Below, piece by piece: positions 1 to 11,401 of a stretch of DNA of 64,000 nt (position 1 is its first letter; every line of letters begins with the position of its first letter). The position numbers were made by a program, and so were the translations under genes. Source of the DNA: Carex sylvatica (lineage: Eukaryota; Streptophyta; Magnoliopsida; Poales; Cyperaceae); assembly GCA_964058845.1 (NCBI GenBank), contig CAXKVR010000936.1, positions 118,164-182,163 on the forward strand, in the 5' to 3' direction. The notes under the pieces are model-generated. The model was not told the DNA's origin. It ran no database searches and saw only the letters and a program-made list of their open reading frames with translations.

Positions 1-101
1 AGTGAAAACATGATTACCCTAAATGGCAAACATATTAATTGTATTTGCACGTATATCTAATTAAAATATTAAATATAAGATGGTGTAAAAGAGGAACTTA
101 C

Positions 102-281
102 CTCAGCATTTAACCAAATAAAATTCTGCGCTGCAACCTCCACCTGTGAGGTAAAATCATAAGATGGTTTGTTGTTACTATAATGTGATCTTCGAATAAC
201 AGGCTTAGATAGCGACCTCAAAACAGAAAGGCAGGGTTTATAATAATATGGCATACATTTACTGGTACCATTAACAGACAT
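102..281 (-). CDS. Candidate exon of an unrecognised gene
   Basis: An open minus-strand stretch that stops at a good 5' splice site (GAG followed by GTAAGT, exon end at 102). The peptide contains SVLRSLSKPVIRRSHYS and ends in AAQNFIWLNAE. I do not recognise the family. The upstream edge is uncertain: the frame opens at an ATG near 281, but a possible 3' splice site lies just inside it. Any neighbouring exon on the low side would lie outside the window. It may be a decayed exon, as gene debris follows on the high side. Confidence 0.25.
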
Positions 282-889
282 TCAGGTTTCTGGTCGATTC
301 CTATTTATTTACACAATTCTAATTGAACAAAAAGATGTCACAACTGACTATCCGAAACTAAACTTCCAGAAACTAAAATTACGTAAAGGTTAGAATATGG
401 TATGCCATCCCATACTCATCAGGTTTGCATTCCATCTGTATAACTTCCATTTTTTGGTTACAGGTCTATAATTTAATGTATGTGTTTTAACCATAAACTA
501 GAAATACTTAAAAAGAAAAAGATAAATTTCAAAACTGTTACTTCAGGTGGGATTCACCGCCATCTTCGCCAACACCATCCAATCGGTTCCCCAGCTAATG
601 CCATAATGTGTTAGTTAGAACTGAAAATATTGGAAACTCATCATTAGAAATCAATGTTGCAAAAATAGATAGCTGGAAGTTGCCCCCCTCCCCCATCCAG
701 TTTATGTGTGTGCGTGTGTTGTACATTTACCCAGTTTATGTTTTTCAATTGTTAAAGTTGTCGTGAAAGAGAAAGAGAATGAATGAAAGAAAGAAATATA
801 CAAAAGAAGAAACCTATCTTGAAGAGCAGCTACTCTGCAAGGCTACAACTACTCTGCAAAAAAAAAAAAAAAAATTTGATGAGCCACAA

Positions 890-1133
890 ACCATCAGCAA
901 TGTTGTTGCCTCTCTTTTTTGGTCCTCCTCGGCAACACTTCCGTAACAAAAACCGTACCAGCGGTACCAGGGACACTTACAATGGTCGAAAGCTTTGGAA
1001 ATAAAAGCCTTACAAAGGTCAATCGTAACCTAACGAGACTGTCAAGAAAAATAAAAAAGCAAATAATCATAATCATAACGAAAGAAAATATGCTTGACAA
1101 TGTGTTTTACCATGACAGCCCCCTACTAAGAAA
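890..1133 (+). repeat. 244-bp direct repeat, copy A
   Basis: Nearly identical to 4268-4511 in the same orientation, with a handful of substitutions. It starts at ACCATCAGCAATGTTG and ends at CCCCTACTAAGAAA. The two copies bracket the CCD8 and IQD fragments. The ends are not TG...CA, so these are not simple LTRs. Short open frames inside it are shared by both copies and look fortuitous. Confidence 0.8.
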
Positions 1134-1163
1134 TAATTAATAGAGAAGGGAGAAATAACTTAC

Positions 1164-1893
1164 AATTTTTCCACTAGAGTATGTAACTCCCCGATTCAGG
1201 GTGCCATTCGAACTTGTAAAGTGGTGTCTGTTCAGCACGCAGGAGGTTTTGCACGCAGTATCATAGGGGCATTTCTGGAACTAGAACATAATTCTCTGTC
1301 ACTGTGAAAGAATGGACCCATCCTGATACGGGCCCACCTCGGCAGTTAACTCTTCCATTTACTTTCCTCTCGTTGCTACCCGACTCCATCCTAGCCACGA
1401 TATACCCAGGGCATACCAAATCAGGCAGAAAAGTTAGAAATTCCGACTCAGTCACCATCGGACGTGCCGAATGGATGAACCCACCCAAACTATCAGTATA
1501 TTGAAACCTCCCGATCGTATCAAGTGTGTTTGGGTCAATTTGGATCGAACCCTTTGTGGTCTCAGTCAGACAAAGCACCCGACCATCACCGAGCTGTATA
1601 ACACCTGTGTTGGCATTGTCAGTGAGTGACGAGCCCGAGAACAAGCTTGCAAGCTCACTGACATACAAAAGGAAATTGTTGGTTTTTGGAGTCTCAGAAA
1701 ATTCGCGGAAGCAGAGGCGGCGGTTTTTCCTGGCGGCTTTGTAAGCGTCAGACTCGACCTGGCGATGGCCGGTACTGACACAGCCTTTGTTGAAGGAGAC
1801 ACGTACCAGTGTAGCATAGCCGTCAAAAAGGTGGCAGAAGTGGTGCTGGTCTATCTTCCACTGACCTGGTCCATTCCTTAGGTACGTTCCATC
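1164..1893 (-). pseudogene. CCD8: Carotenoid cleavage dioxygenase 8 fragment (one exon, broken)
   Basis: A single large exon matching the middle of plastid CCD8 (MAX4/D10), which makes carlactone in strigolactone synthesis. It runs from a 3' splice site (TTGTAG, exon from 1893) to a GTAAGT donor (exon end 1164). Recognisable blocks in order are GMERTYLRNGPGQW, FCHLFDGYATLVRVSF, QVESDAYKAARKNRRLC, GDGRVLCLTETTKGSIQ, LGGFIHSARP, GWVHSF, VPEMPL and YKFEWHPESGSY. The iron-ligand histidines of IHSA and VHSF are kept; the later ligand blocks are absent. Lesions: an in-frame TGA at 1263-1261 where Arg is expected after EMPL, a second in-frame stop at 1176-1174, and a small out-of-frame deletion just before the SGKIV block. 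Neither flanking CCD8 exon was found on either side. It is read as a captured or duplicated fragment. Other CCD classes fit less well. Confidence 0.85.
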
Positions 1894-2917
1894 CTACAAG
1901 TTGGTTAGATAATAATTAATATTAGTTAGTCAACATTAATTTATTCCCTAATTAGTAATAACAATGAAAAAAGAATTCTAACTTTTTCATTCTTTGTTAT
2001 TTGATGTCTCTGTTTTTGTCGGCTCATATAAAAATGATGCATATATGATTGAAATATATACATGAACATATAATACTCCTTAAAGAAAATTGTTATTGCG
2101 AATGAATTATAGTACTGGTATATAGGTATATCGTACCAGCTAAAGCGGTATCTTCCCTTCCACGGCCAATTCATAAAATAAAATCAAACCAAATATTAAT
2201 CCTGAATTTTCTACCTTGGTACAGTACTAGTCCTGGAAAATTACAAGTACATCCCTAAACTTCTGAATAATCATAAAAGTAGTAAAACAGTAAAATAACA
2301 GTAAAAACTGGAGTCCCTTGTCTTCATCAGGGAACTCATAGCATGCCCAATTGGCCAACTTGTGTAATGCTCGATTGAAAGCTCTTATTCTTCAGTGAGT
2401 GTAAAAACAGATGCATTGAGGTGGGGTTGTATTCAATTACTATGATTCACACCATACATGATTCGATCACACCATACTGGTACATATACTCAGTTTGTTG
2501 GTTTGATAAGACAAATTAAACATAAGAAAAATGGACATAGATAACTATCATGCCTCAATTCAGTTGTCTGATAAAGCAAATTAAACATAGAAAATAAGCA
2601 TATATAACTATCTATGTTCCCAGTGGCAAAAAGTTAGAAAAATAAGCAATTGATAGTCATGTTGGGGCAATTGATAGTTGATTAACTGTTTAATTTGAAA
2701 AGATACCTGAAGGGCAGCCTTAACACCAGCAGGTGAGCCTTAAAAATAATCATTTAGTACACGGAATTTAACAACAGCAGGTGAGCCTTGGAATCACCCT
2801 TAACATCAGACTTCAAGACGAAGGAATGTGAACCTGAGGCACCTCTGAAATATTTTCAAAAACAAGTACAGAGATTAATAAATGATTCTATTCTAAAGGA
2901 GCATCCTTGAAAAGCTT

Positions 2918-3694
2918 ATGGTATGTCATTACACCTTCAAACAAGTACCGAGAACCAAAAATACCATATACCTTTACAACGCAGACTCCACATGGCAATG
3001 GCTTGAGAGGTGGACTTACACTGTAACCCCCTCCAATGGCTCACTATTACCTGATCAAAAAGAAATTATTGAATCAGAGACACTTGCAATAGAATCAAAT
3101 GTTGAGGACTCACATGCAGGCTGTACACTACCATCAGATGCCCCAACTTCAGATTCAAATTGCAATTCTCATGACGAAATAGAAAAACTAGAAGATGGTT
3201 TTGGTATAGCTGCCATTCCAAAAGAAGAGCCAGAAATGAAATTGGCTGAGAATGGAATTCATGCATGTGAATTAGAAGAAGAACAATCAAATTTATCCCC
3301 AAAAATTGAAATCATACATGAGAATAACTCATCTTGTGAAATTCCTGAATTGGATGATGTGACCGAAACCAAGTCGGAAGAGAATGATGTGCAGAAGAGT
3401 AGTAACAAAAAGGCAACAAACCCAAATTTTGTTGCAGCAAAGATGAAATTTCAAGAACTGAGTTCAAATTTAAATTTGAGTGTGGGTCGGTCAATCAGTT
3501 CAAACTCAAAATCTTTCACCTTTCCTTCCCAGGCTGATGATGCTTTATCAAAGAATGATAACAATATAAAAAATCATGAAACTAATTATATTACAGTTGG
3601 AGGTGCTTTGATTAAAGCCGTGTCAGAATGTGACAATAATCATTTAAAAATTACAATACAAAACTATATATCTGCAGCACAAAAGATCATTTAA
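2918..3694 (+). pseudogene. IQD-family (calmodulin-binding IQ67-domain) C-terminal fragment
   Basis: An open stretch of 258 codons resembling the part of IQD28-32 type proteins downstream of the IQ motifs. Residues 11-33 (PRTKN...STWQWLERWT) correspond to the conserved Pro-Arg-Thr-Lys and Trp-leu-Glu-Arg-Trp segment. The middle is acidic and low in complexity. NPNFVAAKMKFQELSS at about residues 168-183, followed by GRSISSNS, matches the conserved NPAFVAAQxKFEELSS block. The IQ67 region (IQxxxRGxxxR repeats) is missing upstream, and the last 30 residues do not match the usual family end, which suggests a frameshift. IQD proteins bind calmodulin at microtubules or the nucleus; this copy lacks the binding motifs. 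It lies in opposite orientation to the CCD8 fragment, between the two 244-bp repeats. Confidence 0.65.
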
Positions 3695-3704
3695 AATCCA
3701 AAAT

Positions 3705-3830
3705 CACCTTTCCAGCCTTGGCTTTAACTCCTCAGTGAATTGCACAATCTCTGTTGGAGAAGTCACTGGTTTGGCACTTTGAGCCTTGTCAGAAACCAAC
3801 TTCCCCCAAGCATGCCTCAGCAGCATCTTT
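3705..3830 (-). CDS. Exon-like block, unrecognised
   Basis: A minus-strand block bounded by a 3' splice site (GATTTAG, exon from 3830) and a possible donor near 3705. One frame is open across it and includes MLLRHAWGKLVSD and SPTEIVQFTEELKPRLE. A second exon-like block is at 4030-3992 (AFSYLDYTDHEK, then GTAATT). The reading phase between the two blocks does not obviously agree, so they may belong to different or decayed sources. I cannot name the family. Confidence 0.25.
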
Positions 3831-4267
3831 CTAAATCACAGTGAGAGGTATAAGTTGCTTGTAAGTTACTATTTTACAAAACAAAACCAAAAGGGAAAAT
3901 AACTCTCAAGTCTAAAGAATCAGAGAGAGGAGTTTAAAGCACCTGATCTACAGAAGGATAAGAGCGGCCCGTGACCTTTACAATTTAATTACCTTCTCAT
4001 GATCAGTGTAGTCAAGATAGCTGAAAGCCTAGAATAAACAAAACAAAAATATAATCTCATTTAAGAAATTGACAATTAAAATACTAGACCTTGTATCTGT
4101 ATGAATAATAGATCCATCTGTTAATATCATCCTTAACTCTTGCAATATTTTTTTATTTACCCATCACTTAATCAATTCTAAATTATATCTAGTTAAATTA
4201 TAATAACTCTTGATTAAATTCTAATTAAATTATAATAACGCTGAGCGGTACCAGTGTCTTCAGAGGT

Positions 4268-4511
4268 ACCATCAGCAATGTTGTTGCCTCTCTTTGTTGG
4301 TCCTCCTCGGCAACACTTCCGTAACAGAAACTGTACCAGCGGTACCAGGGACACTTACAAAGGTCAAAAGCTTTGGAAATAAAAGCCTTACAAAGGTCAA
4401 TCGTAACCTAACAAGACTGTCAAGAAAAATAAAAAAGCAAATAATCATAATCATAACGAAAGAAAACATGCTAGACAATGTGTTTTACCATGACAGCCCC
4501 CTACTAAGAAA
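4268..4511 (+). repeat. 244-bp direct repeat, copy B
   Basis: Second copy of 890-1133, same orientation, about 3.4 kb away. The flanks diverge abruptly at both edges: GCGGTACCAGTG-rich sequence on the left and ACATGCTAGAAAATG on the right. Confidence 0.8.
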
Positions 4512-4998
4512 ACATGCTAGAAAATGTCAGTGGGTGCTGTCAGTTATAACACCAGTAAGCGGCTAAATCAGAGGTGCAACCAGTTAACAATCAAAAATAA
4601 TAATGAATGAAATTGAAACGATTACGGACCTACGACACGAAGGTGATGGAAGGATTGAAGAAAGGCAACAGAGAATATGCCTACTAGGAAGTGTCACGGC
4701 ACATCAATTTGGGGAAAACTTACCAATCGGAGGATCCACTAAGATCTGGAGCATCTGGAGGCGTTTTTACTTAGCGCTGGCCGATTAGAGTTGTTTAGCG
4801 CCGGCATATCTAAGTTTAATTGTAGTGACAGTCCTGAGAAACAAAGGTGACAGATCTTTATTGTACCAATTAGAAGCGGAGCAGTAAACAACGTTGAAAA
4901 GGGAAGATCGTGCCTACCTGAATTACTAAATGGCAACAAACGGAGTTGCGAGTTGATCGGAGGCAGGGGAGAAAGGCGTGGCCGGACGGAGGAGAAAG

Positions 4999-5205
4999 TC
5001 GTGGTGCGTGGCTTGAGGCGGAGAGGGTTTTGCATCTGGCGCCGGTGGGTTAGGGTTAGGGTTTGGGTCGGGAGGCGTTCTTAGCTGGCGGTCTTACACC
5101 GACGGGTTACAAAGAGCTAGGTGGTGCGTGGCTTGAGGCGGAGAGGGTTTTGCATCTGGTTTTACACAGCTCCCGACGGTGGAAAATTATAGTGCTTTAT
5201 AAAGA
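4999..5205 (-). promoter_or_regulatory. Possible 5' end of a minus-strand transcript, with a duplicated 40-bp leader
   Basis: On the minus strand TATAAAG (about 5195-5201) lies about 40 bp upstream of an ATG near 5159 in a pyrimidine-rich, relatively GC-rich leader. About 40 bp including this ATG is repeated at 4999-5038 and 5120-5159. Only the inner copy leads into a longer frame (MQNPLRLKPRTTTF...), which ends near a CAG followed by GTAGGC at about 4917. Telomere-like GGGTTAGG motifs (5044-5060) sit between the copies, as is common near plant transcription starts. No downstream gene is identified. Confidence 0.3.
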
Positions 5206-5209
5206 GGGG

Positions 5210-6586
5210 TGAAATTTTAGGCTCAAAGAGTCGTTGAAAAAGATGCAAGATCGGAGATATGTTGATACCGAATTAATGAAAAAGATTTGAAAAAATCTTG
5301 CGAACTTGGAGAAGAAGAAAGGGATAATTTACTCAGAAAAAGGAAGGGGTTGGGTTCAGGGTTTAAGAATATAGCACCTGAGATAACATAAATTTTAAGT
5401 TTAGATCTACACCGTTCGATATGATGTAGCAATAATATTAAAGGGACACGTGCATTCCACTTTGATGATCGTATGGTCTGTATCAAAAGATAAATATTAC
5501 GTTACATCAGAGGACTAGACTCGGGCATTTATCAACCGTTCAAGGTTTAAGTCAGTACTCTTTTTCTCATTGAACCCAAATTTTTTCAAAAATTACCCCA
5601 GCATGTTGTTCTGAAATTTAATTATTTCGTTCGTCCACGGATCATGGTGTCGGTATATCATTGGCCCACATCGTAGTCCACGGATCATGGTTTTGTTTCT
5701 AATGTCTTTGAATCGTTGATCTATATCCGACGGCTCCGATTGAAACAAACATTTCTAAAGGAATTCAAGTCAGATTTACCTCTTATTTTGTTATTCTACT
5801 TTGTATCCAAAATGCATCCAGAATTGTTATGTACCACAAATCACTTGAGTTGAACCATTAATTTTTAACATAAATAAAATAAAATAATAATTCTTAACAT
5901 AAATAAATTAAATTAAGGACATATACTAAATTGAGTTGGACCGTTAATTTTTTGATATACAAAAAAAAAAAATCAAGAAAAAGAATAAGAATATCAGTTG
6001 ACTCAAAGGCATAAATAAAAAGGAAACAAAGTTTGTGTTCATGAAATCTTGAAGTCCTTCCACTTGACCCGCTTCAAAAAAACACACACATCAATTGCAA
6101 GCTTTTTCACAGGCTTGAATTTATAAATCGAAAATACAAAATCGAACCGACATGATCATGCATGCCAATTGCCACCACAAACTTATTACAAATATTATTT
6201 GTGCGTATCTCACGGTGATGGTAATTTCTTTTATAAAGATAGATGCTAAACATGCTACTTAAAACAATGACACTACTTTTGAAAGGAAAAATTAAAATGA
6301 CACATGGGTGATACCGGTTTGTATAATTGATTAGAATATAATAAAATAAATAAATAATGAAGTTTTAATATTGTGCATTAATTAATACAAGACAATTAGT
6401 AAAGATTTATGGCTTAATTAAACCTTTAGGTCAATTAGACATTTTAAATTATAAGTTAGTCATCTAGACGTTTATAACTATTTTGTTTAAAATAGCCAAT
6501 TACTTTTTATATTATTTGATCAAAAATTATATTGATCTTGAGGAAACTTATGAAACTAACAAATATATGTCATATTGTCATGTTGC
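5210..6586. other. AT-rich interval with no supported gene
   Basis: I see only short spurious frames and A/T tracts. CCACGGATCATGG occurs twice (about 5636 and 5678). No transposon termini were found. Confidence 0.5.
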
Positions 6587-6594
6587 CATGCTGG

Positions 6595-7152
6595 TAGGGG
6601 TGAAAACGGATTGGATACGAATTGGATAGTAGTAAAATGATATTTGTATCTGTTTTATTTTCGGATACGGATACGAACCGGATATTAAACGGATACATAT
6701 GAATACAAATTACATATCAGATATCTGTAGATATATATAGAGTAAGTCTACCATACATTGCAATGCATAGGCACCTCTATGCATTGGACTATAAATCACC
6801 ATATTCAAAGTCCAAATGACCGATCCAAACCGTTCATCTTGTTCTCCATATTAATATGTGCTTGGAGATCAAATTTTACATTTTTTGAAATTTTTTTACT
6901 ATTTATTAAGCCACATTGAAAATCGCTGATCCAACGGTTACAGTAAAATCAAAAGGCACCGTTGGATCAGTAATTTTCAAAGTGACTTAATAAATAGTAA
7001 AAAAATTCCAAAAAATATAAAATTTGGTCACCAAGCACATATTAATATGGAGAACAAGTTGAACGGTTTGGATCGGTCATTTGGACTTTGAATCCGTGAT
7101 TTATAGTCCAATGCATAGAGGTGCCTATGCATTGCAATGTATGGTAGCCGTA

Positions 7153-7201
<49 letters not shown>

Positions 7202-7374
7202 TTTATAATACATATTAAATTATATGGTGTGTGTATTCAGATATGGATAATTAAAATTTAAAACCATATTTATACCATTATCCGCACAAATATTCGGATA
7301 TCAAATATTTGTATCTAATTTTTGAATACGGATCCGAATTCAGTCAGATAATATCCGATCCATTTTCGTCTCTA
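6595..7374. mobile_element. hAT-type MITE, interrupted by a nested hairpin element
   Basis: Left end TAGGGGTGAAAACGGAT, right end ATCCATTTTCGTCTCTA: imperfect terminal inverted repeats (TIRs). The subterminal sequence is rich in GGATA/TATCC motifs. It is flanked by an 8-bp target-site duplication with one mismatch: CATGCTGG (6587-6594) and CATGTTGG (7375-7382). Eight-bp duplications and TAGGG-type ends fit the hAT superfamily. The element has no coding capacity. A 417-bp hairpin element (6740-7156) sits inside it. Related, more eroded copies are at 12095-12445 and 32748-33060. Confidence 0.75.
6740..7156. mobile_element. Long-hairpin element at a (TA)n site, arm type 1
   Basis: A near-perfect inverted repeat: GAGTAAGTCTACCATACATT at the left is mirrored at the right end before TACTCTATATA. 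The arms run about 200 bp each around a loop near 6950. From the outside in, the arms hold a private segment (CAATGCATAGGCACC...), then a core shared with the other hairpins (AACCGTTCATCTTGTTCTCC, ATTAATATGTG, TTGGAGA, ACTATTTATTAAGCCAC, CTGATCCAACGGT). (TA)n tracts flank it, long on the right (7159-7198). There is no coding capacity. Transcripts would fold into a long double strand and could feed small-RNA pathways (inference). Confidence 0.8.
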
Positions 7375-7382
7375 CATGTTGG

Positions 7383-8755
7383 CGATGTTAAAAAAGCACT
7401 ATCCATAATACATATTGTTTTTCCTCATTGAAGTGTGCGTCATGCATCAATGAAAGCCCAAACTTTTGACTATCAAGTATCAACACATCCAATATGTATA
7501 TTTTTATTTCCCAAAATAGTTATAAGTTAATTTTTTATAAAAGAATTGGAACCTCACTGATAAAATGATCTAAATCTAAAATAAATACTAGAGCTATTAA
7601 AATAAAAGTTAGAAAAATTTAAATCCTTTAAAATTAAATGCATGTGCACGACCCTACTTTTAATTATATTATTTATTGAATTCTAATTTCTAAGAGCAAG
7701 AAAAAAATAACCTATACAAATTATATAAATACAAAATTCTTTGCAGTAAAATTTTGGTTAATATCACTATGATCCCATATGTAATTAAGATGAATAAACA
7801 TATATATAGCAAAATTTATTTTGGAAAATTATATTATTATATAAATTATATGTACCAGAGACAAAAGAAAAATGTATCATGGCGTATCAAAGCTGATCTG
7901 AAGTATTAGATACGTCTCGAGAGTGTATTGGTAGCGTATCGATATCTAATTAGTACAAGATCATATATGAAGTATTAAGAGTAACATAAATATCATAGAA
8001 AATATGTAAACTTAGAGAGAATATGCAAACACATATTACTTAGGAATTGAAAAGGCTATTAATACTATTTTGAAAATGCATCTTATTATGATTTATGACA
8101 TCTTGAAAACATATATTAGCGTCCGCATACTTTTCAAAGCAATTCCGAATTGAATCCGAGTTCGACTCAAATTGATTTGGGTTAGATATCCTCCTATGTC
8201 CTTTGTACTGAGTGCGTATCTTAATTTTGAGATATCCTAGAGGATACGAATTCGTTACTAGGAAGGTTAAGTCAAGAGGATCTCGGCTCGAGACTGGATG
8301 CACAAGACCATATAATGCACTTTATATTATTATTTTTATTTTAGTAATTAAATATTTAACATTACTTCGTTATGAAATTTTTTATTTATAGAAATTATAA
8401 AATTCAGACATACCGAATAAAAAGAATATTTTGTATTAAATAGAATAAGATCAAACTCATTAAGTCCGATCCATATTTTATTTTTTTGAACTGTGGCAAA
8501 GGAAATTTTAAAATTAGATCTTCTATTTTAAGTCCGATCCATATCTAATTAAAAAAACATATATCTCATGATATATTAAAGATTAGATCTTCTATTTTAA
8601 AATTTTCATTAATATAATTATCTTTACATTTTTATTTGAAGACCATATTAAACGGTTCTAATAATCGATTGTTTAAATTTTAAAAATAAAGATACTGATT
8701 CATGGTATGAACCATTATGTGCCATGTATAGTACCGTACCTTCGCTCTAAAACTA

Positions 8756-8758
<3 letters not shown>
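7383..8758. other. AT-rich interval with no supported gene
   Basis: Nothing recognisable. The short frame at 8303-8040 shows no family motif and no splice signals. Confidence 0.5.
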
Positions 8759-8797
<39 letters not shown>

Positions 8798-9226
8798 TGT
8801 GAGTGACTAATGTGCATTCGTATGCATATGGGCTGATATGCATATGGTCTAAATTTGAAATTTTAAAATCCAAAACGTCGATCCGAACCGTTCATCTTGT
8901 TCTCCATATTAATATGTGATTGGAGACCAAATTTTATATTTTTCTGAATGTTTTTACTATTTATTAAGCCACTTTGAAAATTATTGATCCAACGGTGGCT
9001 TAACAAAACAGTAAAATCAGCAACCACCGTTGGATCAGCAATTTTCAAAGTGGCTTAATAAATAGTCAAAAAATTCAGAAAAATGTAAAATTTGGTCTCC
9101 AATCCAATATTAATATGGAAAACAAGATAAACGGTTCAGATCGACCTTTTGAATTTTGAAATTTCAAATTTGAATCGTATGCATATCGACAGATATGCAT
9201 ACGAATGCACATTAGTCACTCTCTAT
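8759..9226. mobile_element. Long-hairpin element at a (TA)n site, arm type 2, with (GA)n expansion
   Basis: Left: a (GA)n run (8761-8796) leading into GTGACTAATGTGCATTCG. Right: CGAATGCACATTAGTCACTC then TATACATATATA. The outer arms (GCATTCGTATGCATATG) differ from those of the 6.7-kb element, but the inner core is the same (AACCGTTCATCTTGTTCTCC, AATATGTGATTGGAGACC, CCAACGGTGG). The (GA)n run probably arose by slippage of the terminal GAGAG. Confidence 0.8.
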
Positions 9227-9865
9227 ACATATATATATATATATCTTGACGTAGCATAATCATGATGCATGCATCGAACTAGTTTTACCATTCAATTTGT
9301 TCACTGCGTTAAAATAGAAATAACACGGACTGTTCCATTTTCCAAGCTTTATTAATTAATTATGTCTGTGTGTCATGCCTAAAATAGTAATTATTACTAG
9401 ACCTCGACAAATCCAAATTAAGTCTAAGCTACGGCACATTAGGCCCACTAACATGTCATGAAATTAGTTATAACTTTTAACTAATCATATGGTCCAACGA
9501 CTTTTTTAATAACAAAGAAGAGCACCATATATGATATATCACTATTCCAGAAGCCCACCACTGTTAGCTAAATTTTGTCAGGCAAATTAATGCGAACCTA
9601 GGAAACCACTTGGACTGTACTGATTGATCAAGTTAAAAACAGAAGGGGAATAAATTGTCATCTATATATTCTTGGTCTCTATTATTGGATCCACTATTAT
9701 GGTTTATAATTTTAAAAGTAAAGGCTTGGATATCTTATATACAATTTAATTAAATAGATCAATATGTATAAATTTGATGTAATTTGAAAATCAACCGGTT
9801 ATTGATGCAATGTTAATGATCGATGTGGCGTCAATAATAAGTTTGGAAACTCAACATTCTTTATA

Positions 9866-11392
9866 GGGGGAATTTCATATATATATACCACTCAAAAACT
9901 ATGGAATTGCGCATTTTCCCCTCTATATTCTATTATTATATATTTACCATTCAAAATTATTATAACTCACATATTTACTCAATTAATTTAAAATTAAAAT
10001 TAATTAGATTTAATCTTATATAAAATGTAATTAAACACTCCTTTCACCTTCCTCCTTTTCTTTGCTACGAAAATCCATGCCCCAATCACAACCCAATTTA
10101 AATTCTAAATTTTCCACGGCCATGGTTTTTTTTTGTAATTTTCTCACTCCCGTACGCAACTTCATAGTTCTTTAACAACCCTTTGGCACCACCTTCGGCA
10201 CCCACCAAGCAAAACCCATTACATGAACCAACATGCATGTCATGATCTCAAATTGTGAAAGCAAAGCGAAAGGAGAAAGGAAATTTGCAGTAGTAATCTG
10301 GACAGCTAAGTTCAGAATTGGAGACAAGAACATAAGTTCATAATTGCGGAAATTAGTTAAGACGATCGCACCATCGTTGAATTTGCTGAAATAATTATAT
10401 ATTAATTTATAAAATATGTTGGATCAATTTAGATAACTCTACTTGTATTATAATTGCATTTAAATAGATAATCATTTGAACCGAACGGGTCATGAAAAGA
10501 AATAATAATTTGTTGAAGTTTCAACTCTTTTTTTTTTATGGTAAGAAGGCAATTGCCCATCTTACAATTTTTTATTAATAAAAATATTAATTACAAACAA
10601 AGAGTCTTAATGCCCTAGTGTCCACAAGCCTATAATAGAACTAATTAATATATTACACGTATGATTGAACTGGTAATACTATTTTGAAAACATCTCATAG
10701 CCCCTTATAATGTAGAACTAAAGAAATCTCAGCAGTTCATAAACCATCTGTTAATTTTCTGGGCTGTGTCACTGACTAAAATAGTAACAGTTTTCCTTTG
10801 ATGAAGTTTCAACTCTTGTTCTCTGGCTTTTGCCAAAACTAATTATACTTTTCTCAAATCTTTTAAATTTCTCAATCTAATCTTGTAATTGCAAGGTTAT
10901 TCATCAAATTCAATCCCAGTTCATCACACAATCTCTGGAAGATCACACAACCTGACCGCACCATTGTTGCCGGGAAGCTGTTCGATGAAATGCCTGAGAG
11001 AAAAGTAGCAATCAGAAGAGCTAGCTGGCATGATGAGTTGTAGTAACCAGTGGTAGTGCTCTTCATTTCCAACATGATCAACTAATTAGAAATGCATCAA
11101 GAACATCTCTTGTGCAAAAACTGAGGCAGCTAGTGTATGATTACCAATCCAAATCTAGAAGGGAGTTGTTTGAAGGAGAAAGGTCTATGAAATAGTTAGA
11201 AAATAGTGTAGGAAGAAGAAGGGAGTGTTTAATTATATTTTATATAAGATTAATCTAATTAATTTCAGTTTTTAATTAATTGGATAAATTTGTGAGTTAT
11301 AAGAATTTTGAATGATAAATACACAATTATAGAATTTGGAGGGGGGAATACGTAATTTCATAGTTTTTGAGTGGTATATATGAAAGTCCCCC
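9866..11392. mobile_element. Pack-MULE: non-autonomous Mutator-like element carrying gene sequence
   Basis: A 1,527-bp element flanked by a perfect 9-bp direct duplication, TTCTTTATA, at 9857-9865 and 11393-11401, the length typical of Mutator-like elements. The TIRs are about 150-170 bp long. The left begins GGGGGAATTTCATATATATA and contains ACCACTCAAAAACTATGGAA. The right contains TTCATAGTTTTTGAGTGGT and ends GAAAGTCCCCC. Inner parts of the TIRs mirror around ATTATATTTTATATAAGATT. The unique centre (10040-11220) holds a PPR-like fragment and other non-repetitive sequence. There is no transposase. Confidence 0.85.
10890..11041 (+). pseudogene. PPR-protein gene fragment captured in the Pack-MULE
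   Basis: One plus-strand frame reads ARLFIKFNPSSSHNLWK, then VAGKLFDEMPERKVA, before a stop at 11041. The KLFDEMPERxV block is the hallmark second helix of plant pentatricopeptide repeat proteins, which act in organelle RNA processing. Only about one repeat is present, so it cannot be functional. It lies between the TIRs of the Mutator-like element, so it was probably acquired from a PPR gene elsewhere. Confidence 0.6.
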
Positions 11393-11401
11393 TTCTTTAT
11401 A

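Noticed and set aside
894..1140. Pair of similar small open frames at about 0.9-1.1 and 4.3-4.5 kb
   Set aside because: They are shared because the 244-bp repeat is duplicated. No codon-level constraint is visible.
2918..3694. IQD open frame as a functional gene
   Set aside because: It lacks the IQ67 domain, has no recognisable upstream exon and has a divergent C-terminus. Treated as a fragment.
7028..7213. Small frame with a (TA)n-encoded Tyr/Ile run
   Set aside because: Lies within a hairpin element and a (TA)n tract.
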